Origin: Microbacteriaceae bacterium
GTDB taxonomy: Bacteria; Actinomycetota; Actinomycetes; Actinomycetales; Microbacteriaceae
Direction of reading: 5' to 3'
DNA: 47,926 bases
NCBI GenBank assembly: GCA_030841285.1
Contig: JAVECW010000055.1
Location: 1-47,926 of the forward strand
Part shown: positions 17,143 through 28,777 of the stretch, in pieces
How the letters are laid out: each line of letters begins with the position of its first letter
Numbering within the stretch: the first letter of the stretch is position 1
Made by a program: the position numbers and the translations under genes
The notes under the pieces: generated by a model
Told to the model about the DNA's origin: nothing
What the model saw: only the letters and a program-made list of their open reading frames with translations
Database searches by the model: none

Positions 17143-17704
17143 GTTTTGGCCGGCGACCATCACGATCGCCTTCGCAGCGCTGGTGCTTGGCCTGATGTAC
17201 CTCGGCTGGCGGCGCCGGGCGCGCCGCGACGCCGCGCTCGTTCCTTCCCACAGCGCGCCGGCCGATCTCGGCAAGGAACTCGCCGCCGTCGCTGTCTTCT
17301 ACGTGGCGACGACCGCGCACGGGGTTCCACTTGAGCGACTCGCCATCAAGGGCCTCGGATTCCGCGGCCGCGCATCCGTCACCGTGGCGACGGCGGGCGT
17401 CTCGCTGCGCGTCACCGGCGAATCCGACGTCTTCATCCCGGCCGGCGCGATCGTCGAGGCCGCACACGCGACCTGGACCATCGACAGGGTGGTCGAGACG
17501 GACGGCCTCGTCCTGATCGCCTGGTCGCTCGGCACCGGCGGGACCGGCACCGGGACCAGCAGCGGGGCCTCCGGCACCGAAACCATCGTCGACAGTTACC
17601 TTCGCGTGATCGCTCCAGAGGATCGCGCGCGGCTGATCGACGCGATCCATCAGATTTCGCCTGCGCCGTTCGGCGCGGGGAACACCACGGAAAGTGAGGT
17701 GTAG
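17135..17704 (+). CDS. PH-like domain membrane protein of the pyr operon (Rv1382-like position)
   Basis: A 189-aa protein with one N-terminal membrane segment (about 5-24, [20 protein letters not shown]), then RRRARR. The soluble domain with beta-rich segments ([33 protein letters not shown]) resembles the PH-like domain of actinobacterial proteins encoded between pyrC and carA. The mycobacterial gene at this position is annotated as a membrane or export protein of unknown function. A Gly/Thr/Ser-rich linker ([15 protein letters not shown]) interrupts the C-terminal part. The GTG start at 17135 lies inside pyrC. Placement inside the operon suggests co-expression with UMP synthesis; the role is unknown. 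Confidence 0.8.
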   Translation: MDRFWPATITIAFAALVLGLMYLGWRRRARRDAALVPSHSAPADLGKELAAVAVFYVATTAHGVPLERLAIKGLGFRGRASVTVATAGVSLRVTGESDVFIPAGAIVEAAHATWTIDRVVETDGLVLIAWSLGTGGTGTGTSSGASGTETIVDSYLRVIAPEDRARLIDAIHQISPAPFGAGNTTESEV

Positions 17705-17705
17705 C

Positions 17706-18866
17706 GTGGCCACTTTCGAGCCAGCCGTGCTCGTCCTTGAGGACGGTACGAGGCACCCCGGGCGGGCATACGGAGCGGTCGGCCGGACGCTGGGAGAGGC
17801 GGTCTTCGCGACCGGCATGACCGGATACCAGGAGACGCTGACCGATCCGTCGTATGCGGGCCAGATCGTGCTCATGACGGCGCCGCACATCGGCAATACC
17901 GGCACGAACGACGAGGACATGGAGTCGCGCCGGATCTGGGTGGCCGGGTACGTCGTGCGCGAACCGTCCCGTATTGTCTCGAACTTCCGCGCCCAGCGGA
18001 GTCTCGATGACGACCTCGTCGAGGGCGGCGTCGTCGGGATCAGCGGGATCGACACGCGCGCCGTGACGCGGCACATCCGCTCGGCTGGCGCAATGCGCGC
18101 GGGCATCTTCTCCGGCGCGGACTTCGAGCTCCCCGACTCCGAGCAGCTCGATCTCGTGCGCAGCGGTGCCGAGATGAACGGACGCAACCTCTCCGCCGAG
18201 GTCTCGACGATCGAGCCGTTCACGGTTCCAGCCGTCGGCGAGCGGATCGGGTCAGTCGCAGTGCTCGACCTCGGCGTCAAGACCTCGACGCTCAACTACC
18301 TGGCCGCTCGCGGCTTCGAGGTGCACGTGCTGCCGCAGATGGTCAGTGCGGGCGCGATCCTCGAACTCGCGCCTGACGCCCTCTTCTTCTCGAACGGCCC
18401 TGGCGACCCGAGCGCATCCGATCGCCATGTCGCGCTCCTGCAGGAGGTGCTGCGCGCAGGCATCCCGTACTTCGGGATCTGCTTCGGCAACCAGCTGCTC
18501 GGTCGCGCGCTCGGATTCGGCACGTACAAGCTGCCGTTCGGACACCGGGGGATCAACCAGCCGGTGCTCGACAAGTCCACGGGGCGGGTTGAGATCACGT
18601 CGCAGAACCACGGCTTCGCGGTGGATGCGCCCATCGAGGGCATCATCGATTCGCCCGCCGGCTTCGGCCGCGTCGAAGTCAGCCACTTCAGTCTCAACGA
18701 CAACGTGGTCGAGGGCTTGAACTGCCTCGACCTCAACGCCTTCAGTGTTCAGTACCACCCAGAGGCGGCCGCCGGGCCGCACGACGCCAACTACCTGTTC
18801 GACCGCTTCCGCGACATGGTTCTCGCGGCCGCAGGGACGGGCACCAACCAAGGAGCCGCCCAGTAA
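17706..18866 (+). CDS. carA: Carbamoyl-phosphate synthase small subunit
   Basis: Glutaminase subunit that delivers ammonia to CarB for both pyrimidine and arginine synthesis. The 386-aa protein has the CarA N-terminal domain ([31 protein letters not shown]) and a class I glutamine amidotransferase domain. The nucleophile is C259 in [10 protein letters not shown], and the His-Glu pair is in QYHPEA. GTG 17706 is preferred over GTG 17694 because GTGAGG then serves as Shine-Dalgarno. The stop overlaps the carB start by one base (TAATG). Confidence 0.97.
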   Translation: MATFEPAVLVLEDGTRHPGRAYGAVGRTLGEAVFATGMTGYQETLTDPSYAGQIVLMTAPHIGNTGTNDEDMESRRIWVAGYVVREPSRIVSNFRAQRSLDDDLVEGGVVGISGIDTRAVTRHIRSAGAMRAGIFSGADFELPDSEQLDLVRSGAEMNGRNLSAEVSTIEPFTVPAVGERIGSVAVLDLGVKTSTLNYLAARGFEVHVLPQMVSAGAILELAPDALFFSNGPGDPSASDRHVALLQEVLRAGIPYFGICFGNQLLGRALGFGTYKLPFGHRGINQPVLDKSTGRVEITSQNHGFAVDAPIEGIIDSPAGFGRVEVSHFSLNDNVVEGLNCLDLNAFSVQYHPEAAAGPHDANYLFDRFRDMVLAAAGTGTNQGAAQ

Positions 18867-21800
18867 TGCCACGCAGGGAAGATATCCAGAGCGTTCTCGT
18901 CATCGGTTCCGGCCCGATCGTCATCGGCCAGGCCGTTGAATTCGACTACTCGGGCACTCAGGCCTGTCGTGTGCTGCGCGAGGAGGGCGTGCGCGTCATC
19001 CTGGTCAACTCCAACCCGGCCACGATCATGACCGACCCGGACTTCGCCGACGCGACGTACGTCGAGCCGATCACGTGGGAGGTCATCGAGACCATCATCG
19101 CCAAGGAGCGGCCGGATGCGATCCTGCCGACCCTGGGCGGCCAGACCGCGCTCAACGCGGCCATCCAGCTGCATGAGCACGGGATTCTCGAGAAGTACAA
19201 CGTCGAGCTCATCGGCGCGAAGTTCGAAGCCATCCAAAAGGGCGAAGACCGGCAGATCTTCAAGGAGCTGGTGATCGCGGCGGGTGCCGAGGTGGCCAGG
19301 TCGCACATCGCGCACACGGTCGAGGAGGCCGTCGGATTCGCGGAAGACCTCGGGTACCCGCTCGTGGTCCGTCCATCATTCACCATGGGCGGCCTCGGCT
19401 CGGGCTTCGCGTACACCGAGCAGGAGCTGCGCCGCATCGTCGGCGATGGAATCCACCAGAGCCCGACGAGCGAGGTCCTGCTCGAGGAATCGATCCTTGG
19501 TTGGAAGGAGTACGAACTCGAGCTCATGCGCGACACGGCCGACAACACAGTCGTGGTCTGCTCGATCGAGAACGTCGACCCGGTCGGTGTGCACACGGGC
19601 GACTCGATCACAGTCGCACCAGCGCTCACGCTGACCGACCGCGAGTACCAGAAGCTCCGTGACATCGGGATCGACATCATCCGCGCCGTCGGGGTTGATA
19701 CCGGTGGTTGCAACATCCAGTTCGCGGTGGACCCGGCCGACGGCCGCATCATCGTGATCGAGATGAACCCCCGCGTCTCGCGGTCCTCCGCACTCGCGAG
19801 CAAGGCCACGGGCTTCCCGATCGCGAAGATCGCGGCGAAGCTCGCGATCGGCTACCGCCTGGACGAGATCCCGAACGACATCACGAAGGTGACCCCGGCG
19901 AGCTTCGAGCCGACGCTCGACTACGTCGTCGTCAAAGTCCCGCGATTCGCATTCGAGAAGTTCCCCGCTGCCGATCCGACGCTCACCACGACCATGAAGT
20001 CGGTCGGCGAGGCGATGGCGATCGGCCGCAACTACGCGACAGCGCTGCAGAAGGCGCTTCGCTCGCTCGAGAAGCGCGGATCATCCTTCCACTGGGGTCC
20101 GGAAGACCGCTCGGTCGAGGAGCTGCTCGAGGTGATCAAGACGCCGACGGATGGCCGCATCGTCACTGTGCAGCAGGCCCTGCGCAAGGGCGCGAGCATC
20201 GAGCAGGTCTTCGAGGCCACCAAGATCGACCCGTGGTTCATCGACCAGATCGTGCTCATCAACGAGGTCGCGGATGAGGTCGCTACCGCGCCCATGCTCG
20301 ACACCCCGACGCTGCGCTACGCCAAGGATCACGGCTTCTCGGATGCCCAGATCGGCCAGTTGCGCGGCTTCGGCGAGCACGATGTGCGCGAGATCAGGCA
20401 CATCCTCGACGTGCGTCCTGTCTACAAGACCGTCGACACGTGCGCGGGGGAGTTCCCGGCGCTCACGCCGTACCACTACTCGAGCTACGACCGGGAGACC
20501 GAGGTCGTGCCGAGCGAGGCAAGGAAGGTCGTCATCCTCGGCTCCGGCCCGAATCGCATCGGCCAGGGCGTCGAATTCGACTATTCCTGCGTGCACGCGT
20601 CGTTCGCGCTGCATGACGCCGGCTTCGAGACCATCATGATCAACTGCAACCCGGAGACGGTCTCGACCGACTACGACACGAGCGACAGGCTCTACTTCGA
20701 GCCGCTCACGCTCGAGGATGTGCTCGAGGTCATCCACGCGGAGAGCCAGAGCGGCGAACTCGTCGGCGTGGTCGTGCAGCTCGGCGGCCAGACCGCTCTC
20801 GGCCTCGCCAAGGGCCTCAAGGCCGCGGGCATCCCGATCCTGGGCACGACCCCGGAGGCGATCGATCTCGCGGAGGAGCGCGGCTTGTTCGCCGAGATCC
20901 TCGAGAACGCTGGCCTGCTCGCGCCGCGCAACGGCACGGCCTTTGACTACCCTGGCGCCGTGACCGTCGCCGAGGAGATCGGCTACCCGGTGCTCGTTCG
21001 CCCGAGCTATGTGCTTGGCGGCAGGGGCATGGAGATTGTCTACGACAGCCCGTCGCTTGCCGACTACTTCGAGCGCGTGGCCGACCAGGGCATCGTCGGT
21101 CCGTCGCATCCGCTGCTCGTCGACAGGTTCCTGGATGACGCGATCGAAATCGATGTCGACGCGCTCTACGACGGCACCGAGCTCTACATCGGCGGCGTCA
21201 TGGAGCACATCGAAGAGGCAGGCATCCACTCCGGCGACTCGAGCTGCACGCTGCCACCGGTGACCTTGGGCCGCCACGAGATCGACCGTGTGCGCGAGGC
21301 GACCAGGAAGATCGCTGAGGGCATCGGCGTGCTCGGGCTGCTCAACGTGCAGTTCGCGATCGGCGCGGGCGTGCTCTATGTGCTCGAGGCCAACCCGCGG
21401 GCATCTCGCACGGTCCCGTTCGTCTCGAAGGCCTTGGGCATCCCACTTGCCAAGGCAGCGTCGCGGATCATGGTGGGTGAGACGATCGCCGACCTCAAGC
21501 TCAGTGGCCTGCTCCCCGAGGTCGACGGTTCGAGGATCCCGATGGACTCGCCCGTGGCCGTCAAGGAGGCCGTGCTGCCGTTCAAGCGGTTCCGCACCAA
21601 GGAAGGCAATGTCGTCGACTCGGTGCTCGGCCCGGAAATGCGCTCGACCGGAGAGGTCATGGGGATTGACAAGGACTTCCCTCGCGCATTCGCGAAGAGC
21701 CAGTCGGCCGCCTATGGTGGCATGCCGCTGGATGGCACGGTGTTCGTCTCGGTATCCGACCGCGACAAACGCTCGATCGTGCTGCCCGTGTTGCGGCTGA

Positions 21801-22153
21801 AGCAACTCGGCTTCGAGATCCTCGCGACGGAGGGCACTGCGGAGGTGCTCAACCGCAACGGGATCGCCGCTCGCGTCGTTCGCAAGTTTAGCGATGCTCC
21901 GGATGGCGATGAACCGTCGATCGTCGAGCTGATCACCCGCAACGAGGTGGACATCGTCATCAACACGCCGAGCGGGCGCTCGGCGCGTGCGGATGGGTAC
22001 GAGATCCGGGCTGCCGCGGTCGCGGGCGACAAGCCGCTGTTCACCACGATCGCGGAGCTGAGCGCCGCCGTCGCATCCATCGACGCCATCCGAGAAGGCT
22101 TCGAGGTGCGATCGTTGCAGGAGTACGCACTGGATCGGGCCGCGCGACTGTGA
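18866..22153 (+). CDS. carB: Carbamoyl-phosphate synthase large subunit
   Basis: Makes carbamoyl phosphate from bicarbonate, ATP and the ammonia released by CarA. The 1095-aa protein has two homologous ATP-grasp halves. [19 protein letters not shown] opens the first and [20 protein letters not shown] the second. Metal-binding ENMNPR-type segments appear as [19 protein letters not shown] and [21 protein letters not shown]-terminal MGS-like allosteric domain (about 950-1095) ends in RAARL. The ATG overlaps the carA stop. Length matches the family. Confidence 0.99.
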   Translation: MPRREDIQSVLVIGSGPIVIGQAVEFDYSGTQACRVLREEGVRVILVNSNPATIMTDPDFADATYVEPITWEVIETIIAKERPDAILPTLGGQTALNAAIQLHEHGILEKYNVELIGAKFEAIQKGEDRQIFKELVIAAGAEVARSHIAHTVEEAVGFAEDLGYPLVVRPSFTMGGLGSGFAYTEQELRRIVGDGIHQSPTSEVLLEESILGWKEYELELMRDTADNTVVVCSIENVDPVGVHTGDSITVAPALTLTDREYQKLRDIGIDIIRAVGVDTGGCNIQFAVDPADGRIIVIEMNPRVSRSSALASKATGFPIAKIAAKLAIGYRLDEIPNDITKVTPASFEPTLDYVVVKVPRFAFEKFPAADPTLTTTMKSVGEAMAIGRNYATALQKALRSLEKRGSSFHWGPEDRSVEELLEVIKTPTDGRIVTVQQALRKGASIEQVFEATKIDPWFIDQIVLINEVADEVATAPMLDTPTLRYAKDHGFSDAQIGQLRGFGEHDVREIRHILDVRPVYKTVDTCAGEFPALTPYHYSSYDRETEVVPSEARKVVILGSGPNRIGQGVEFDYSCVHASFALHDAGFETIMINCNPETVSTDYDTSDRLYFEPLTLEDVLEVIHAESQSGELVGVVVQLGGQTALGLAKGLKAAGIPILGTTPEAIDLAEERGLFAEILENAGLLAPRNGTAFDYPGAVTVAEEIGYPVLVRPSYVLGGRGMEIVYDSPSLADYFERVADQGIVGPSHPLLVDRFLDDAIEIDVDALYDGTELYIGGVMEHIEEAGIHSGDSSCTLPPVTLGRHEIDRVREATRKIAEGIGVLGLLNVQFAIGAGVLYVLEANPRASRTVPFVSKALGIPLAKAASRIMVGETIADLKLSGLLPEVDGSRIPMDSPVAVKEAVLPFKRFRTKEGNVVDSVLGPEMRSTGEVMGIDKDFPRAFAKSQSAAYGGMPLDGTVFVSVSDRDKRSIVLPVLRLKQLGFEILATEGTAEVLNRNGIAARVVRKFSDAPDGDEPSIVELITRNEVDIVINTPSGRSARADGYEIRAAAVAGDKPLFTTIAELSAAVASIDAIREGFEVRSLQEYALDRAARL

Positions 22154-23010
22154 CCGACACGCATCCGGCCGGGTTCGGCGATCGGCTCGTGGCGGCTTTC
22201 ACAGCACACGGCCGGTTGTGTGTCGGAATCGACCCGCACGCTCACCTCCTGGGCGAATGGGACCTTCCGCAGACCGCGGCCGGGGCGCGTGAGTTCGGCC
22301 TTCGCGTGGTGGATGCCGCAGCCGCCCGCGTAGGCATCGTCAAACCGCAGGTGGCGTTCTTCGAGCGATTCGGGGCGGCGGGTTTTGCCGCACTCGAGCA
22401 GGTCATCCAGGCCGCGCGCTCCTCAGGGTTGCTCGTGATCGCCGACGCCAAGCGTGGCGACATCGGAACGAGCGTCGAGGCGTATGGCGAAGCCTGGCTG
22501 GGGGAGGGCTCGCCGCTCGAGTCGGACGCGATGACGATCTCTGCATTCCAGGGCGTCGGTTCGATCGCGGCGACCATGCGGTTGGCCTCGACGTCGGGCA
22601 AGGGTCTCTTCGTTCTCGCTGCCACGTCGAACCCGGAAGCGGCCGTGATTCAACAGGCGATTGCCAACGAACGGACAGTCGCCCGTGTCATTATCGATGA
22701 TGTGAAATCGTTCAACGCGGAGCAGAGCCCCCGTGCAATCGGCTCGATTGGCGTCGTCCTGGGCGCGACTCTCGATCTCGCGAGATTCGGAATCGATACG
22801 ACAACACCGGCGGGACCGAGCGCGATGCCTGTGCTCGCGCCCGGCTTCGGCCATCAGGGCGCCCAGCTCGCTGACGCGCGCCGGATCTTCGGCAGCCTCA
22901 CCGACGCGACCATCGTGAGCGAGTCGCGGGGCGTGCTCTCGGCCGGCCCATCCGGGATTGCCTCCGCGATCGAGCGTCGCGCGGCCGAGGTGAGGGACGC
23001 GATTGGCTGA
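22150..23010 (+). CDS. pyrF: Orotidine-5'-phosphate decarboxylase, subfamily 2
   Basis: Final step of UMP synthesis. The 286-aa protein is the long actinobacterial type. The catalytic Asp-Lys-Asp segment is [13 protein letters not shown], and the substrate region [11 protein letters not shown] is near the N-terminus. It has a phosphate-binding end ([11 protein letters not shown]). GTG 22150 overlaps the carB stop (GTGA). It ends 8 bases inside the mIHF-Gmk gene. pyrD and pyrE are not in the window. Confidence 0.97.
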   Translation: MTDTHPAGFGDRLVAAFTAHGRLCVGIDPHAHLLGEWDLPQTAAGAREFGLRVVDAAAARVGIVKPQVAFFERFGAAGFAALEQVIQAARSSGLLVIADAKRGDIGTSVEAYGEAWLGEGSPLESDAMTISAFQGVGSIAATMRLASTSGKGLFVLAATSNPEAAVIQQAIANERTVARVIIDDVKSFNAEQSPRAIGSIGVVLGATLDLARFGIDTTTPAGPSAMPVLAPGFGHQGAQLADARRIFGSLTDATIVSESRGVLSAGPSGIASAIERRAAEVRDAIG

Positions 23011-23929
23011 GCAGACGAACCGCCCCACCCCGCCAGAGGTCGATCGGGTAGCGGCTTCGCGCGCGGCAATCGCCGCCAGACGCGCCCGCGCAGCCATCAA
23101 GACAGCAGTCACCGCATGGGAACGATCCGCCCTGTCCGTACTCGACGCTGCGACATCCGAGCCGACCGGTGTCGAAGGGCGTTTGCGCGTCACCGAACTC
23201 CTGCTGAGCATGCCCGCCATCGGCACCACGAAAATGCGTGATGCGCTCGATCACCTCGGCATCTCGCCCGCCAAGCGCCTTGGCGGTCTCGGCAAGCACC
23301 AGCGCGGGCGCCTTCGCGAGTATCTCGCCGAGCGTGAGGCTGCCCACCACGGCCGGCGCAAGAGCAGGCTCGTCGTCCTTGCCGGACCGACCGCAGTCGG
23401 CAAAGGGACGGTCTCCACCTACATCCGCGAGCACTATCCGGACGTCCTGCTGTCGGTGTCCGCGACGACGCGCTCCCCGCGCCCCGGCGAGGTCGACGGT
23501 GTCAACTATTACTTCGTCTCCGACGCCGAATTCGATCGGATGATCGAGGGTGGCCAGCTACTGGAGTGGGCGGTCGTGCACAACGCCCACCGCTACGGAA
23601 CGCCGCGCGGGCCCATCGATGAAGCGCTCAGCCATGGCCGAAGCGTGCTGCTCGAGATCGACCTCCAGGGAGCACGCAGCGTTCGTGAGGCGATGCCGGA
23701 AGCGCGGCTCATCTTCCTGCTGCCTCCGACGTGGGAAGAACTGGTCCGCCGGCTGATCGGCCGTGGCACCGAAGATTCGGCCGAACAGCAACGCCGCCTG
23801 GCGACGGCGAAGGTCGAATTGGCCGCCCAGGACGAGTTCGACTACCGGGTCATCAACAGCAACGTGGCCGACGCAGCCCGCGAGGTCGTAGACTTGATGC
23901 AGATCCGCACGGCGCCCAAGCGCCCGTAG
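23003..23929 (+). CDS. gmk: mIHF-like DNA-binding domain fused to guanylate kinase
   Basis: A 308-aa single open frame, against about 200 for a usual Gmk. Residues 14-110 match the actinobacterial integration host factor: helix [14 protein letters not shown], then [20 protein letters not shown] (62-81) and [15 protein letters not shown]. Residues 120-308 are a guanylate kinase (GMP + ATP to GDP + ADP) with P-loop GPTAVGKGT (128-136), [19 protein letters not shown] and DLQGARSVR. In mycobacteria mihF and gmk are neighbouring separate genes. The TTG start at 23003 has GAGGG 6-7 bases upstream and overlaps pyrF; no later start precedes the mIHF domain. Confidence 0.93.
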   Translation: MAEQTNRPTPPEVDRVAASRAAIAARRARAAIKTAVTAWERSALSVLDAATSEPTGVEGRLRVTELLLSMPAIGTTKMRDALDHLGISPAKRLGGLGKHQRGRLREYLAEREAAHHGRRKSRLVVLAGPTAVGKGTVSTYIREHYPDVLLSVSATTRSPRPGEVDGVNYYFVSDAEFDRMIEGGQLLEWAVVHNAHRYGTPRGPIDEALSHGRSVLLEIDLQGARSVREAMPEARLIFLLPPTWEELVRRLIGRGTEDSAEQQRRLATAKVELAAQDEFDYRVINSNVADAAREVVDLMQIRTAPKRP

Positions 23930-23988
23930 CCACCATTGCGTCGCCTTTCGACGCCTCGATTCCCCTCTATCAAGGAGCACACGACCGC

Positions 23989-24246
23989 ATGGCAACGAAC
24001 CTCAAGGGCATTATCGACCCGCCGATCGACGACGTTCTCGCGAAGGTGGAATCCAAGTACGCCCTGGTGATCTTTGCCTCCAAGCGTGCCCGCCAGATCA
24101 ACGACTACTACGCTGACCTGCACGAAGGCAGCCTGTTCGACAACGTCGGTCCGCTCGTCGACTCGACGATCGATGACAAGCCCCTCTCGGTCGCGCTCCA
24201 CGAGATCAACGAGGACAAGCTCGTCATCAAGCCGATCGTCGAGTAG
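23989..24246 (+). CDS. rpoZ: DNA-directed RNA polymerase omega subunit
   Basis: Small subunit that helps fold and retain beta' in RNA polymerase. The 85-aa protein has the omega core [29 protein letters not shown] and the actinobacterial extension ending LVIKPIVE. The ATG has AAGGAG at 23972-23977, an unusually long 11-base spacing. The gmk-rpoZ-coaBC order is conserved across bacteria. Confidence 0.96.
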   Translation: MATNLKGIIDPPIDDVLAKVESKYALVIFASKRARQINDYYADLHEGSLFDNVGPLVDSTIDDKPLSVALHEINEDKLVIKPIVE

Positions 24247-24269
24247 GTTCGGGCGCCATCGGAACTGGC

Positions 24270-25508
24270 GTGAGTACCCGACTGACAATCGTTGTCGGTG
24301 TGACCGGCGGCATCGCTGCATACAAAGCCGTTGGTGTCATCCGCGCCCTCGTGCTTGAGGGCCATTCTGTGCACGTCGTTGCGACGGATGCCGCGCTGCG
24401 CTTCGTTGGCAAGCCAACTCTCGAGGCGATCAGCCGCAATCCCGTCGCGACGGACCTCTACGAGGGCGTCGCTGAGGTGCGCCATGTCGCGATCGGCCAA
24501 TCCGCCGATCTCATCGTGATCGCGCCGGCGACGGCGAACACCATCGCCAAGCTCGCGGCAGGGCTGGCAGACGACCTTCTCGGCAACACCGTGCTCGCGA
24601 GCACAGCGCCGCTCGTGATCGCGCCGGCGATGCACACCGAGATGTGGCGCAACCCGGCGACCGTTGCCAACATCGCCACGTTGCGTAAGCGTGGAGTCAC
24701 GATCGTAGGCCCCGCGGTCGGCCAGCTGACCGGCGCCGACTCCGGCCCCGGTCGGATGGTGGAACCCCAGGCCATCGTCGTGGCGGCGCTGTCCACCGTC
24801 GGCCGCCGGGTCTCCGAGCTTCCAGTGAGCGACGCCCCCGGCGCCCGCCAGGACCTCGAGGGACGCCGCATCCTGATCACCGCGGGCGGCACGCGTGAAC
24901 CGCTCGATCCCGTGCGGTTCCTCGGCAACCGCTCGAGCGGGCGACAGGGGGTCGCACTAGCGACCGCTGCGCTGGCCCGCGGAGCCACCGTCACCCTCTT
25001 GGCCGCTCACCTCGATGTCGAACCGCCGACAGACGTCGAGGTGCACGAGGTGGGGACCGCACGCGAGCTGGAATCCGCTGTGAAGGATGCCTCCGCATCC
25101 GCCGACGTGATCATCATGGCCGCCGCCGTTGCCGACTACCGACCGCTCGAGGTGCGCGAGAAGAAGATCAAGAAGTCGAAGTCCGGTGAGCGGCTCGTGC
25201 TCGAACTGGAGCAGAACCCCGACATTCTCGCCGGGCTCGCCGCGTCGAAGCGACCAGACCAAATCGTCGTCGGCTTCGCAGCCGAGACCGAAGCCGATCC
25301 GTCTGCCCTGATCGAGGTCGGTCGCGAGAAGCTGGCCCGCAAGGGCTGCGACTACCTCGTACTCAACCACGTCGGCTGGAGCGAGGGCTTCGCGACCGAG
25401 CGTAACGAGGTCGTCATGCTCCGAAGTGGCGGGGATATAGTGATGGAGGCCTTCGGCAGCAAGCTGTCGGTGGCCAATCGTATTCTCGATATCATCGCCT
25501 CACGCTAG
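24270..25508 (+). CDS. coaBC: Bifunctional phosphopantothenoylcysteine decarboxylase / phosphopantothenate--cysteine ligase
   Basis: Two consecutive steps of coenzyme A synthesis. The 412-aa protein has the FMN-dependent CoaC half first (GVTGGIAAYK at 10-19, catalytic His in EVRHVAIG, IAPATANTIAKLA, PAMHTEMW). The CoaB half follows (GGTREPLDPVRFLGNRSSG, AAVADYRP, KIKK, NPDIL, FAAET). PAMHTEMW replaces the more common PAMNxxMW, as often in actinobacteria. The start is GTG 24270 with a poor Shine-Dalgarno. Confidence 0.97.
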   Translation: MSTRLTIVVGVTGGIAAYKAVGVIRALVLEGHSVHVVATDAALRFVGKPTLEAISRNPVATDLYEGVAEVRHVAIGQSADLIVIAPATANTIAKLAAGLADDLLGNTVLASTAPLVIAPAMHTEMWRNPATVANIATLRKRGVTIVGPAVGQLTGADSGPGRMVEPQAIVVAALSTVGRRVSELPVSDAPGARQDLEGRRILITAGGTREPLDPVRFLGNRSSGRQGVALATAALARGATVTLLAAHLDVEPPTDVEVHEVGTARELESAVKDASASADVIIMAAAVADYRPLEVREKKIKKSKSGERLVLELEQNPDILAGLAASKRPDQIVVGFAAETEADPSALIEVGREKLARKGCDYLVLNHVGWSEGFATERNEVVMLRSGGDIVMEAFGSKLSVANRILDIIASR

Positions 25509-25542
25509 CCAGCTGTAAACGGGCACAAAACCAAGGATTGCT

Positions 25543-26736
<1,194 letters not shown>

Positions 26737-26738
26737 CC

Positions 26739-28745
26739 GTGAATGCAGGGGGCCGGGTTGCGCGCGTGCTGCTCGACTCCGCGCTTCCGCAGCTCGACCA
26801 TCTCTTCGACTACAGGGTTCCCGAAGCGCTGCTCGAGGATGCGCACCCCGGGGTGCGGGTCAAGGTGCCGCTCCGCTCCGCCGGGCGGATCGCCGACGGC
26901 TACCTCATCGAATTCGCTGAGGGCGACGACTACGAAGGCGTGCTGAGCGACGTCGATGCGGTCACCTCACCGGTGCCCGTGTTGGCGCCGGAGGTGTGGG
27001 CGCTCGCGCGCCGTGTCTCCGACCGCAGCGCAGGCACGGCGAACGACGTCGTGCGCCTTGCCGTTCCGCCTCGTGCGGTGCGCGTGGAGAAGGCCTGGCT
27101 CGCCGCGCGCGGCGTGGTGCCGAGCGGGGCGACGGATGCCGCGAGCGGGGACTCGGGGGAGTCGGCCGACGGGTTCGAGCCCGCCGCGATCCGCGGGTAT
27201 CGGGATGGCCGCATCGAGGCGGCTATCGAGGCCGGCGAGCGGCTCGCGCTGCAGGCGATCCCACGCCTGGCCGAGCTGCCAGGCGGAGCGTGGGTAGGCG
27301 AGTGGGCCATCACCCTCGCGCAGGCGGCCGCGAGGTGCTGGGCGAGTGCTCGCACCGCCATCCTCGTGGTGCCGGATTACCGCGACCAGGACCAGCTCGC
27401 CGCTGCGCTGGCGGTGTTCGCGCCCGCGCACGCCGTTGCCAGGGTGGACGCCCGCCAGTCGAATCCAGAACGCTACGGCGCCTTCCTCGAGTGCCTGAGC
27501 GCACCTCGTATCGTGCTGGGCAACCGGTCTGCGATCTACGCCCCTGCCGAGAACCTCGGACTCATCGGGCTGTGGGACGACGGCGATCCGCTGCACTCTG
27601 AACCGCTCAGCCCGTACGTGCATGCCAGGGATGCCGCTCTCGTGCGCCAGGAGCAGCAGGGCGCCGCGCTCATCTTCGCCGGCCACACGCGCAGCCTCGA
27701 GGTGCAGCGACTGGTCGAACTCGGCTGGGTCCACGACGTCGCGCCGGCGCGGGCGATCGTGCCGCGCATCATCCCGACCGCCCAGCAGGCGCCGACGAGC
27801 GGCTTCGCCCAGGCGGCCCGCATCCCTTCGACGGCCTGGCGCGAGGCCAAGGCGGCGCTCGAGAACGGACCAGTCCTCGTTCAGGTCGCGCGGCCGGGCT
27901 ACGCACCCGTGCTGGCCTGCCAGAACTGCAAGCAGGCGGCGCGGTGCAATCGCTGCGAAGGCCCACTCGGCCTGGCGACGGCGACGGCAACGCCCACCTG
28001 CGGCTGGTGCGGCGCCATCGCTGCAGACTGGGTGTGCGACAACTGCGAGCACACGCAATTCAGGCTCGTGAGCATCGGCGCTGGGCGCACGGCCGAGGAA
28101 CTGGGCCGTGCGTTCCCCGGCGTGCGCGTTGTCGTCGCCGATGGCGAGCATCCTCTCCTCGCTGTGGCCGCCGAACCTGCCCTGGTCATCGCAACGCGGG
28201 GTGCTGAGCCGGTCGCTGCGGGTGGGTATCGTGCGATCCTCCTGCTCGATGGTGAGCGGATGCTTGCCAGGGAGACCCTGCGGGTGGCAGACGACTGCCT
28301 GCGCTGGTGGTCGAACGCGGCGGTTCTCGCCGCCCCGGGTGCGCCGACCATGCTCGTCGGAGTGAGCGGATCGCTCGCCCAGACGCTCGCGACGTGGCAA
28401 CACGCCGCATACGCGAGTCGAGAACTCGCCGACCGCAGGGAGCTGCGCTTTCCCCCCGCCGTGCGGCTCGCCTCCGTGACCGGGGCAACCGAGGCCGTTG
28501 CTGCCGCTGTCGCCGACGTCCCGCAGGGGAGCCTCGTGGACGCACTCGGCCCCGCTCCGCTGCCCGACGGGGTGGTGCGCACGATCCTGCGTTTCGACTA
28601 CGCGCACGCCGGAGCCGTCGCCGAGAGCCTTCGCGCCGCCGTCATCCGCAATGCGACGAGCAGGCGGCGAGTGCCGGCAGGCAAGGGCGGCTACCGCGCT
28701 GCACCTACACTCAAAGTACGTTTCGATGACCCGGAGATCCTCTGA
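26739..28745 (+). CDS. priA: PriA-like primosomal protein N', helicase motifs degenerate
   Basis: A 668-aa protein with the PriA 3'-DNA-binding start (RVLLDSALPQLDHLFDYRVP) and the zinc-binding cluster. The cluster has four CxxC pairs: CQNC, CNRC, CGWC and CDNC (about residues 390-435). The ATPase is not functional by sequence. Where Walker A (GxTGSGKT) should be, the sequence reads AITLAQAAARCWASA, and the DEEH box is LWDDGDP. This is the known actinobacterial PriA form. It could still act as a fork-recognition or loader factor, but not as a helicase. GTG 26739 follows metK by 2 bases. Confidence 0.9.
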   Translation: MNAGGRVARVLLDSALPQLDHLFDYRVPEALLEDAHPGVRVKVPLRSAGRIADGYLIEFAEGDDYEGVLSDVDAVTSPVPVLAPEVWALARRVSDRSAGTANDVVRLAVPPRAVRVEKAWLAARGVVPSGATDAASGDSGESADGFEPAAIRGYRDGRIEAAIEAGERLALQAIPRLAELPGGAWVGEWAITLAQAAARCWASARTAILVVPDYRDQDQLAAALAVFAPAHAVARVDARQSNPERYGAFLECLSAPRIVLGNRSAIYAPAENLGLIGLWDDGDPLHSEPLSPYVHARDAALVRQEQQGAALIFAGHTRSLEVQRLVELGWVHDVAPARAIVPRIIPTAQQAPTSGFAQAARIPSTAWREAKAALENGPVLVQVARPGYAPVLACQNCKQAARCNRCEGPLGLATATATPTCGWCGAIAADWVCDNCEHTQFRLVSIGAGRTAEELGRAFPGVRVVVADGEHPLLAVAAEPALVIATRGAEPVAAGGYRAILLLDGERMLARETLRVADDCLRWWSNAAVLAAPGAPTMLVGVSGSLAQTLATWQHAAYASRELADRRELRFPPAVRLASVTGATEAVAAAVADVPQGSLVDALGPAPLPDGVVRTILRFDYAHAGAVAESLRAAVIRNATSRRRVPAGKGGYRAAPTLKVRFDDPEIL

Positions 28746-28777
28746 TGACCGCAAGACCCCCGGTGTTGAGCTCATGA
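28745..28777 (+). other. Ten-codon mini-ORF linking priA and fmt
   Basis: ATG at 28745 overlaps the priA stop (TGATG). The frame reads MTARPPVLSS and its TGA overlaps the fmt ATG (ATGA). It would pass ribosomes from priA to fmt, whose own Shine-Dalgarno is poor. This may be chance; only the stop/start overlaps are seen. Confidence 0.25.

Noticed and set aside
20081-21805. Antisense open frame (574 codons) over carB
   Set aside because: Mirror of carB with His/Arg/Asp-rich composition and no recognisable domain.
25509-25542. SAM riboswitch upstream of metK
   Set aside because: The gap is 34 bases, too short for any SAM riboswitch aptamer.
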